Shown in pieces: positions 1-5,102 of a DNA stretch of 11,321 nt (position 1 is its first letter; each line of letters opens with the position of its first letter). The DNA lies in assembly GCA_937957805.1 (NCBI GenBank), contig CALFXW010000147.1, positions 1-11,321 of the forward strand, given 5' to 3'. Made by a program: the position numbers and the translations under genes. This DNA comes from an uncultured Sphingopyxis sp. (GTDB lineage Bacteria; Pseudomonadota; Alphaproteobacteria; Sphingomonadales; Sphingomonadaceae). Under the pieces are notes generated by a model, which did no database searches, was not told the DNA's origin, and worked only from the letters and a program-made list of their open reading frames with translations.

Positions 1-1816
1 TGCCGAGCGGGGCGACCGCGTCGGCCAGGCCCGCCTCCGCCAGCGCGATAACGTCCATATATCCCTCGACAATGATCAGCCGTTCGCTCTTGCGCGCAGC
101 GGCGGCGGCGCGGTCGAGGTTGAATAACACCCGCCCTTTGTCGAACAGGGGTGTGTCGGGGGAATTGAGATATTTTGGTGAGCCTTCGCCCCCGCCCCCG
201 CTGTTGCGGGTTGCGGGCAAATCAAGCGCCCTGCCGCCAAAGCCGATGGCACGTCCGCGTGCATCGCGGATGGGGATCATCAATCGGCCACGAAACCGGT
301 CATAGGGTTGCTTGTCGTCGACGGAAATCAGCATCCCCGCCTCTACGCCCATGGCATCGCCAAAGCGGCTGAGCGCACTGCGCACCCCGTCCCGCCGGTC
401 GGGGGCAAAGCCCATGCCGAACGCCTCTGCCGTGCGCCGCGAAATGCCGCGCGACTGGATATATTGGCGCACCGGTTCGCCCGCATCCCCCCACAGATTG
501 TCGGCAAACCAATGTTGCGCAGCGTCGATGACATCGCGCAGGCCCAATTGCCGTTCGGCCCGTTTTGCGGCGCGCGGGTCGGGGGCGGGCAGTTCCATCC
601 CCGCGCTCGCCGCCAATTCCTTGACCCCGTCGATAAAGCTCAGCCCGCGATGGTCGGTCATCCAGCGGATGGCATCGCCATGCGCGCCGCAACCGAAACA
701 ATTGCCGGTCAAAATATTATCGTCGATGGCAAAGGCGTGATGCCGGGGGACTTGGGCGCAATAAACCTCTTCGTGGCGCGTTGTCGGCTCAACCGATTGG
801 ACAACCCAGCGCAGCCGTTCAAACTTTGCGGTGCGTGCGGCAAAGCGTGACCGATGCTTGGTCAGCAGAAACAAAGATGGGTGGAGTGTGGAGCCGACAA
901 AATGGATGCGGTGCAGCGCGCTCGCCCTATCGCCATATCCCTTGCGCATCAGGGTGGTGCGCCCGAATGTGGCGATGCCCAGCGCGTTGGCAATGTCGCG
1001 AACCCCCTCCAGATGTTCGGCGCAGGCAGAGTTCAGCATGACGGTGCCATCCTTTGCCACATGGCCGTCCGCCGCCAGATAACCGGCCAAAAAACCCATT
1101 AAATAGGCAGGTTCATTGTCTAATCCCGGCAGCGCCTTCATATGGGCAAAGGCTTTGCCGCCATAAATGCGCAGATATAGCTTGCCGCCGCTGCGTTCGT
1201 GGACATGCTGGGCCTGACCGGGAAACCAATGGCGCAGTTCGGCATCCTTTTCCCCATGTAGATTCACCGTGCCATAGGTGGATTTATACATGCTGCCATC
1301 ACCGAACATGATGCCATGCCGTACGCCCGCTGCGTCCAGCGTCCAATCGTCCGCCTTGGGGGGGAGGATGGATGTCAGCGCATGGCCGCGCCGCAATTCG
1401 TCGGTGTGATATTCGCGGGCGCGGTCATGCACGAACCAACGATGCCCCGATGTCGCGTGCAGGCTTTTGTTCACCCCATTGCGCGACAGCGTGATTTTCC
1501 AGAGCTGCTGCACGCCAAAGGATTTGAACGGTGCTGGCACCCATTGCCCGCCGCGCGTCAGGACGTGCGCGGTCTTCCCCGCCAATTGCGCGATTGGCAT
1601 GCGGCCCTGCGGCGTCATCACCAGCGTTTCGGCGGCCAGACAATGATAAAAACCCTTGTCATCATTTATCGTGAAGCTGGGGGTTTTTTCGTCGTGAAAG
1701 GGGCAGCAGGCTTTCCATTCGCGCCCCGCACGCGTCACCTTTACGCTGCGGCCGATTAAGGCGGACAGCAATGTGCGTGCGCGCAATTCATCCAGCCATT
1801 GCGGGGTGAGGGTCAT
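1..1816 (-). CDS. dnaG: DNA primase DnaG, interrupted by an in-frame intein; 3' end beyond the window
   Basis: DnaG makes the RNA primers for replication. Read from the ATG at 1816-1814 the frame stays open to the window edge: 605 codons, of which 314 are intein. Removing the intein leaves 291 primase residues. The zinc ribbon has ligands C38 and H41 (CPFHDEKTPSF) plus C59 and C62 (CFGCG). The catalytic core includes PKYLNSPDTPLF and the TOPRIM start EGYMDVIALAEAG, with its Glu at mature residue 270 (E. coli E265, from memory). The DxD part of TOPRIM and the helicase-binding C-terminus lie outside. The start overlaps the upstream GIY-YIG stop as ATGA, suggesting translational coupling; the purine tract upstream (GGGGCGGGG) is a weak Shine-Dalgarno. 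yqeY further upstream fits the usual yqeY-dnaG neighbourhood. The intein splits the zinc ribbon, so splicing is presumably essential for function. Confidence 0.95.
   Translation of the reverse strand, partial: MTLTPQWLDELRARTLLSALIGRSVKVTRAGREWKACCPFHDEKTPSFTINDDKGFYHCLAAETLVMTPQGRMPIAQLAGKTAHVLTRGGQWVPAPFKSFGVQQLWKITLSRNGVNKSLHATSGHRWFVHDRAREYHTDELRRGHALTSILPPKADDWTLDAAGVRHGIMFGDGSMYKSTYGTVNLHGEKDAELRHWFPGQAQHVHERSGGKLYLRIYGGKAFAHMKALPGLDNEPAYLMGFLAGYLAADGHVAKDGTVMLNSACAEHLEGVRDIANALGIATFGRTTLMRKGYGDRASALHRIHFVGSTLHPSLFLLTKHRSRFAARTAKFERLRWVVQSVEPTTRHEEVYCAQVPRHHAFAIDDNILTGNCFGCGAHGDAIRWMTDHRGLSFIDGVKELAASAGMELPAPDPRAAKRAERQLGLRDVIDAAQHWFADNLWGDAGEPVRQYIQSRGISRRTAEAFGMGFAPDRRDGVRSALSRFGDAMGVEAGMLISVDDKQPYDRFRGRLMIPIRDARGRAIGFGGRALDLPATRNSGGGGEGSPKYLNSPDTPLFDKGRVLFNLDRAAAAARKSERLIIVEGYMDVIALAEAGLADAVAPLG
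701..1642 (-). mobile_element. DnaG intein with LAGLIDADG homing endonuclease domain (314 aa)
   Basis: The primase sequence breaks after ...KGFYH and resumes 314 codons later with CFGCGAHGDAIRW. The insert has intein splicing blocks. It begins with Cys1 in CLAAETLVMTPQG (block A). ATSGHRWFV around residue 65 gives the TxxH motif of block B. It ends VYCAQVPRHHAFAIDDN (block F) and ILTGN, followed by Cys+1 (block G). Between these lie two endonuclease motifs: HGIMFGDGS (residues 109-117) and LAGYLAADG (185-193). Both keep the acidic residue expected to bind metal (D115, D192), so the homing nuclease may be active. Cys+1 is mature C59, a zinc ligand of the primase. The penultimate residue is Gly rather than the usual His. 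The reading frame is intact throughout. Exact ends follow from rejoining YH to CFGCG, which restores the conserved YHCFGCG of DnaG. Confidence 0.93.
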
Positions 1817-2304
1817 CCAACCCCGCCCCGCGCAAACATGCCGACGCCGGCGTTCGTGTCGAGCGAGGTCGAGGCACGCGGTCCCAAGCCGCCGTTCGTG
1901 TCGAGCGAAGTCGAGACACGCGGCCTCACGCCGCCGTTCGTGTCGAGCGAGGTCGAGGCACGCGATCCCACGCTGCCGTTCGTGTCGAGCGAGGTCGAGG
2001 CACGCGGCAATACTGCCCCACGCTCCCTTGGTGGTCGCGCAAAAAAGGACAGGGCGCCCCAGTCACCGGTTATCAGCGCCCGTTTCTTGGCAACTGACCA
2101 TTTCTTTATTTTTAACTCGGCTTCCAGCGCTTCCAGCCGGGTCGGAAAATTGTCGGCCCATACCAGTTTGACCGGCATACGGCGTGCAGTGAATCCAGCG
2201 ATCAAGCCTGACTGATGCTGCCCCATGCGCGCTTCCAAATCCTCTGTACGGCCGGTGTAAAATTTGCCGTCCGCGCACAGGAGGATGTAGGTCCAAAATG
2301 CCAT
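1813..2304 (-). CDS. GIY-YIG nuclease-domain protein with a repeat-encoded C-terminal tail
   Basis: The 163-residue product has an N-terminal GIY-YIG fold: TYI at residues 5-7 and YTG at 16-18 form the namesake strands. R26 is the probable catalytic arginine and E63 with KIKKW (65-69) fits the conserved C-terminal part of the short YhbQ/UvrC-type domain. Such stand-alone proteins are usually about 80-110 residues and their biological role is largely unknown. Here residues 101-152 are extra: four copies of STSLDTN spaced exactly 14 residues apart, encoded by the 42-bp tandem array. The TGA stop (1815-1813) overlaps the dnaG ATG. I infer that repeat insertion lengthened an originally shorter gene until it met dnaG. 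The gene lies between yqeY and dnaG, which are often adjacent in relatives. The tail is low-complexity and probably unstructured. Confidence 0.82.
   Translation of the reverse strand: MAFWTYILLCADGKFYTGRTEDLEARMGQHQSGLIAGFTARRMPVKLVWADNFPTRLEALEAELKIKKWSVAKKRALITGDWGALSFFARPPRERGAVLPRASTSLDTNGSVGSRASTSLDTNGGVRPRVSTSLDTNGGLGPRASTSLDTNAGVGMFARGGVG
1851..2007. repeat. Tandem array, 4 x 42 bp, of the sphingomonad palindromic repeat
   Basis: Four copies of a ~31-bp imperfect palindrome begin at 1851, 1893, 1935 and 1977, exactly 42 bp apart, all in the same orientation. Each has arms CGTGTC and GACACG or GGCACG around a 12-nt core containing GAGCGA and TCGA. Copy 2 has the perfect arms; copies 1, 3 and 4 pair through one G-T wobble. 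Because 42 is a multiple of three, the array reads as a 14-residue repeat in the GIY-YIG tail. The 11-bp spacers differ in sequence. Confidence 0.9.
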
Positions 2305-2378
2305 GGCGGCTTAGTTACCCCTGGCCTTACGTGAAGTCGATAGGTTGGTGGACATGTGTCTCGACTTTATGTCTTGCC

Positions 2379-2421
2379 GGGATTTCCGGGCCGCATGATG
2401 TGCCATCATGCTCGAAATCCC
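2379..2421. repeat. Two-tier inverted repeat / long hairpin
   Basis: Outer arms GGGATTTC (2379-2386) and GAAATCCC (2414-2421) are perfect complements. Inside them GCATGATG (2393-2400) and CATCATGC (2404-2411) pair perfectly around the loop TGC. The two 8-bp stems are separated by an asymmetric internal loop (six bases on one side, two on the other). No T-run follows on either strand, so it is not an obvious intrinsic terminator. It could be a degenerate mobile palindrome or a processing site. Confidence 0.65.
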
Positions 2422-2451
2422 TAAATGCTCGACACGAGCGGAAAGTAGGGG

Positions 2452-2480
2452 CGTGTCTCGACTTCGCTCGACACGAACGG
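2452..2480 (-). repeat. Dispersed palindromic repeat, canonical form, inverted orientation
   Basis: CGTGTC and GACACG arms surround TCGACTTCGCTC, followed by AACGG. The core is the reverse complement of copy 2 in the tandem array. Confidence 0.85.
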
Positions 2481-2500
2481 ATCGGGTTGCGCGCCCACCC

Positions 2501-2532
2501 CGTTCGTATCGAGCGTGTCCGGATATGAACGG
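2501..2532 (+). repeat. Dispersed palindromic repeat, TATC-arm variant
   Basis: It starts CGTTCGTATCGAGCG and ends GGATATGAACGG. The arms CGTATC and GATATG pair over six positions with one G-T wobble, extended outside by CCGTT/AACGG. The arm sequence differs from the canonical GTGTC/GACAC yet still pairs. Confidence 0.75.
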
Positions 2533-2553
2533 ATGTCGAGAAACGGCCCACCC

Positions 2554-2585
2554 CGTTCGTATCGAGCGTGTCGAGATAAGAACGG
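2554..2585 (+). repeat. Dispersed palindromic repeat, TATC-arm variant
   Basis: It is nearly identical to the copy about 53 bp upstream. CCGTTCGTATC (from 2553) pairs with GATAAGAACGG at 10 of 11 positions around an 11-nt loop, making this the strongest hairpin of the family in the window. Confidence 0.75.
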
Positions 2586-2643
2586 ATGGGATAGCGCAGC
2601 CGCACGGCTTACCGGCATAAACGACTATTCGCCGCCAGAAAAA

Positions 2644-3096
2644 CTAGGAAAGCGCCGCCTTCACCAGTGCGCTGGCGCGGCCCATGTCAAGCTGGCTGCC
2701 GTGGCGCGTTTTCAGCGCCGCAATGACCCGGCCCATATCTTTGAGCGAAGTTGCGCCCAGTTCCGTCTTTATCGTCGCAATCGCGGCATTGGTTGCCGCT
2801 TCGTCCATTTGTTCGGGTAGAAATTCTTCGATGACAGCGATTTCGGCGGCTTCCTCTGCCGCCTTTTCCGCGCGGCCACCCTGTTCGAACATGGCAATGG
2901 ATTCGCGGCGCTGCTTGACCATTTTTTGCATGACTTCGACGACCATCGCATCATCATCGGCCGCCCCGCCCGATGTGCGCAGTTCAATTTCGCGGTCCTT
3001 GATCCGCGCCGAAATCAGCCGCAGCGCCAATGTGCGCGGCTTGTCGCCTGCCTTCATCGCCGCAATTTGCGCAGCCTTCAATGCGTCGCGAATCAT
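2644..3096 (-). CDS. yqeY: GatB/YqeY domain-containing protein
   Basis: The 150-residue product begins MIRDALKAAQIAAMKAGDK and contains RTLALRLISARIKDREIE, EVMQKMVKQRRESI and EEFLPEQM, all typical of the YqeY family. This family resembles the tRNA-binding tail of the amidotransferase subunit GatB and its precise role is unsettled. Length matches the family (about 145-155). I chose ATG 3096-3094 because homologues start MIRD and because AGAGG and GGAG lie upstream at usable distances. An in-frame GTG at 3105-3103 would add three residues but has no spaced ribosome site. The gene diverges from carA across 145 bp and points toward dnaG, its frequent neighbour. The C-terminal DMGRASALVKAAL is the usual ending. 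Confidence 0.9.
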   Translation of the reverse strand: MIRDALKAAQIAAMKAGDKPRTLALRLISARIKDREIELRTSGGAADDDAMVVEVMQKMVKQRRESIAMFEQGGRAEKAAEEAAEIAVIEEFLPEQMDEAATNAAIATIKTELGATSLKDMGRVIAALKTRHGSQLDMGRASALVKAALS

Positions 3097-3241
3097 GCGC
3101 TCCACCCTCTTGCAATCAACGGGAAAGGAAAGCCCCTAGCGGCTATTTTTGATATTTACCAGATTGTGCAGCGCAAGATTCGCCTATAGCTGACCCACCG
3201 TTTAACCTGCCGACTCGAACGCGGCGAAACGGAGCCCAATT

Positions 3242-4525
3242 ATGGCAATTGCCCCCCCATCCGGCCCTATTGCAGGGGCCGCACCCAAAGGCGCGACCGG
3301 CCTTGTCCTGTTGGCGTCGGGGGAGGTTTTTTGGGGGCGTGGCTTTGGGGCTGAGGGCGCGGGGGTTGGCGAGATATGTTTCAACACCGCGATGACCGGA
3401 TATCAGGAGGTGATGACCGACCCCAGCTATGCCGGGCAGATCATCAACTTCACCTTTCCGCACATCGGCAATGTCGGTGCCAACGGCGAAGATGCCGAAT
3501 CGAACGCGCCCGCCGCCATCGGCTGTATCGTGCGCGAAAATGTCACCGGGCCGAGCAATTTTCGCAGTGCCGAGGGGTTTGATGCATGGATGGCGGCCAA
3601 TGGACGGATTGGCATTGCCGGCATTGATACCCGCGCGCTGACCCGCTTCATCCGCGAAAATGGCGCGCCCAACGGGGTTATCGCGCATAATGCAGCGGGG
3701 CAATTTGACTTGGATGAACTGGCGGCGATGGCGCGCGGCTGGGCGGGGCTGGAGGGGGCCGACCTCGCCCGCGAAGTCAGCCGGACGGCGGCGCAAAGCT
3801 GGCAGGCGGGGCGCTGGGTGCTGGGCAGGGGCTATCCGACCCCGTTCGCATCGAGCGACGTCGAGATGCCCCTCAGCAGTGCGCCAAGTCCGCGTGTCTC
3901 GACTTCGCTCGACACGAACGCAACAGGGGCAGGGGGTGCTGCTCCGCGCGTAGTCGCCGTCGATTATGGCATCAAGGACAATATCTTACGCAATCTGGTC
4001 GATGCCGGTTGCGATGTCATGGTCGTCCCCGCAACCGCCAGCTTTGACGAGATTATGGCGCACCGCCCCGACGGCATATTCCTGTCGAACGGGCCGGGCG
4101 ACCCGGCGGCAACCGGCGATCATGCGGTGCCGGTCATCCGCGCGTTGATGGACGCGGGTGTGCCGATTTTCGGCATTTGTCTGGGCCATCAATTATTGGC
4201 GCTGGCGGTCGGCGGGCGCACGATAAAAATGCATCAGGGGCATCGCGGTGCGAACCACCCGGTCAAACGGCACAGCGACGGCGCGGTGGAAATCACCAGC
4301 ATGAACCATGGCTTTGCGGTCGATGCGGCAAGCCTGCCCGCCGGGGCAGAGGTGACGCACACCAGCCTGTTCGACGGGTCAAATTGCGGCTTTGCCTGGC
4401 CTGAGAAACGGATTTTTTCGGTGCAATACCACCCCGAAGCATCGCCAGGGCCGCAGGACAGCCTTTATTTGTTTCAGAAATTTGTGGGTGATCTGCGCGC
4501 TAATGGCGCGGGTGGCCGCGCATAA
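3242..4525 (+). CDS. carA: Carbamoyl-phosphate synthetase small (glutaminase) subunit CarA, with a repeat-derived linker insert
   Basis: CarA hydrolyses glutamine and passes ammonia to CarB for carbamoyl phosphate, used in arginine and pyrimidine synthesis. The N-terminal domain has FNTAMTGYQEVMTDPSYAGQ (residues 47-66) and PHIGNVG. The class I glutamine amidotransferase domain has GICLGHQ with nucleophile C313, and YHPEASPG with H397 and E399. At 427 residues it is long for the family (about 380-400). Compared with E. coli (from memory) about 15 extra residues are at the N-terminus and about 29 lie just before VVAVDYG (237-243). That second excess is the repeat pair encoding residues ~200-227, in the linker between domains. 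Catalytic residues and frame are intact, so I expect an active enzyme. GGAG at 3231-3234 is 7 bp before the ATG. A TATAGC at 3185-3190 could be a -10 element, but no good -35 is visible. Confidence 0.95.
   Translation: MAIAPPSGPIAGAAPKGATGLVLLASGEVFWGRGFGAEGAGVGEICFNTAMTGYQEVMTDPSYAGQIINFTFPHIGNVGANGEDAESNAPAAIGCIVRENVTGPSNFRSAEGFDAWMAANGRIGIAGIDTRALTRFIRENGAPNGVIAHNAAGQFDLDELAAMARGWAGLEGADLAREVSRTAAQSWQAGRWVLGRGYPTPFASSDVEMPLSSAPSPRVSTSLDTNATGAGGAAPRVVAVDYGIKDNILRNLVDAGCDVMVVPATASFDEIMAHRPDGIFLSNGPGDPAATGDHAVPVIRALMDAGVPIFGICLGHQLLALAVGGRTIKMHQGHRGANHPVKRHSDGAVEITSMNHGFAVDAASLPAGAEVTHTSLFDGSNCGFAWPEKRIFSVQYHPEASPGPQDSLYLFQKFVGDLRANGAGGRA
3843..3920. repeat. Two opposed palindromic repeats inserted in frame within carA
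   Basis: The first copy (3843-3870) is in plus orientation with arms GCATC/GATGC and encodes PFASSDVEMP. The second (3893-3920) is inverted, canonical, with arms CGTGTC/GACACG, and encodes RVSTSLDTNA. The latter is almost the peptide that forms the tail of the GIY-YIG protein. Together with a short joining sequence they account for the excess length of the CarA linker. Neither copy introduces a stop. Confidence 0.88.
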
Positions 4526-4566
4526 TGGCTGAAAATGCAGGCCTATTTCTGCTTGCGTGTCTTTCC

Positions 4567-4606
4567 CCCTCTCACCCTTTAGGGGGAGAGGGTCGGGGAG
4601 AGGGGG
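4567..4606 (+). repeat. Left inverted repeat of the DUF559 unit
   Basis: It begins CCCTCTCACCCTTTAGGGGG and continues as GAGAGGGTCGGGGAGAGGGGG. It matches the reverse complement of the right repeat except for about two substitutions and a one-base indel. It contains the TAA stop of the DUF559 gene (4581-4579) and encodes its last residues, PLSPTLSP. An internal CCCTCTC/GAGAGGG pair also allows it to fold on itself. Confidence 0.8.
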
Positions 4607-4959
4607 GTGTCCGGATCATGGCCACTGGCGACCAAAATCGCGCGGATGACGCCATCGACATTTTCCATGATGTCTGCATTGGTAAAGCGCAAAACGCGGT
4701 AGCCTTGGGCGTGCAATACAGCGGTTCGCGCCGTATCGTAGCATTCTTGCCCGGCGTGGCTGTCGCTGTCGATTTCCACGATCAGTCGTTCGCAACGCGC
4801 CGCAAAATCGGCAATATATGGCGCTATCACTACCTGCCGCTGAAATTTGATGCCGGCGCGCCCGGCGCGCAGCTTTGCCCGAAGTCGTCGTTCGGGTTCG
4901 GTCATCGTCTGACGCAGCGTTTTCGCGCGGGCGCGTGTGATTGTGTGGCGTTTTGTCAT
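4579..4959 (-). CDS. DUF559 domain protein, predicted PD-(D/E)xK-type endonuclease
   Basis: The 126-residue product starts MTKRHTITRARAKTLR. Then come TEPERRLRAKLR (20-31), IKFQRQVVIAPYIADF (37-52), LIVEIDSDSH (59-68) and GYRVLRFTNADIMENVDGV. This is the DUF559 layout, related to very-short-patch-repair and other restriction-like nucleases. D51, E62 and D64 are the likely metal ligands and H68 is the usual family histidine. Length is normal for the family. Its natural function is not established. It runs antisense between carA and carB. Its start codon lies one base from the right inverted repeat, whose GGAGAGGGGG strand would act as ribosome-binding tract. Its stop lies in the left repeat. 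All domain motifs are intact, so it is probably functional. Confidence 0.85.
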   Translation of the reverse strand: MTKRHTITRARAKTLRQTMTEPERRLRAKLRAGRAGIKFQRQVVIAPYIADFAARCERLIVEIDSDSHAGQECYDTARTAVLHAQGYRVLRFTNADIMENVDGVIRAILVASGHDPDTPLSPTLSP

Positions 4960-4960
4960 G

Positions 4961-4999
4961 CCCCCTCTCCCAACCCTCTCCCCCTAATGGGTGAGAGGG
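4961..4999 (-). repeat. Right inverted repeat of the DUF559 unit
   Basis: It reads CCCCCTCTCCCAACCCTCTC then CCCCTAATGGGTGAGAGGG, the mirror of the left repeat. On the minus strand it provides the purine-rich tract immediately before the DUF559 ATG (4959-4957). Confidence 0.8.
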
Positions 5000-5102
5000 C
5001 ATTGTTCACCCCCTCACCGAATCCTCTCGGAAGGGCCCTTTCCCACATTCCCCACCCGTTCGCCCGAAATGGTGTGCGTAAAACTTTAGCAAAGATCGCC
5101 TG

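Larger units (their letters stand above)
2305..2643. other. Intergenic region of 339 bp between the yqeY and GIY-YIG genes, filled with repeats
   Basis: No convincing gene lies here. The stretch holds a long two-part hairpin (2379-2421), three full copies of the palindromic repeat (2452-2480, 2501-2532, 2554-2585) and fragments of it (GTGTCTCGACTT near 2356; CTCGACACGAGCGG near 2428). Open frames crossing it read as repeat translations (RSCRAKSRHA-like, ACLDFARHE-like) and have no recognisable domain. Any promoter for the GIY-YIG/dnaG pair would lie here; I could not identify one. Confidence 0.7.
4567..4999 (-). mobile_element. Candidate mobile unit: DUF559 gene bounded by ~39-bp inverted repeats
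   Basis: The carA-carB spacer contains a minus-strand nuclease-like gene framed by two near-identical inverted repeats (4567-4606 and 4961-4999). The unit is 433 bp and holds nothing but the gene and its ends. The carA-carB gap is otherwise short or absent in many bacteria, so an insertion is the simplest reading. No target-site duplication is visible outside the repeats. No transposase motif is present; mobility is inferred from architecture alone. Confidence 0.6.

Noticed and set aside
300..701. Minus-strand open frame in another frame across the dnaG region
   Set aside because: It is out of phase with the clearly identified primase and has low-complexity Arg-rich composition.
701..1642. 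The break in DnaG similarity as a disrupted pseudogene or assembly error
   Set aside because: The frame is open throughout, primase similarity resumes at the next residue, and all splicing blocks sit at the borders.
1851..2007. Regularly spaced palindromic repeats resembling a CRISPR array
   Set aside because: The repeat-like part is 31 bp and the spacers only 11 bp, the period is a strict 42 bp, the array lies in a coding frame, the repeats vary, and no cas gene is present.
1799..2215. Plus-strand open frame with repeated FVSSEVEARG
   Set aside because: It is the antisense translation of the repeat array and of the GIY-YIG gene, whose domain is on the minus strand.
3103..3105. GTG as the yqeY start
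   Set aside because: The only ribosome-like tract abuts it with no spacing, and family members begin MIRD at the downstream ATG.
3164..3190. carA promoter TTGTGC / TATAGC
   Set aside because: Spacing is only 15 bp and both boxes are weak matches, so it was not listed as a feature.
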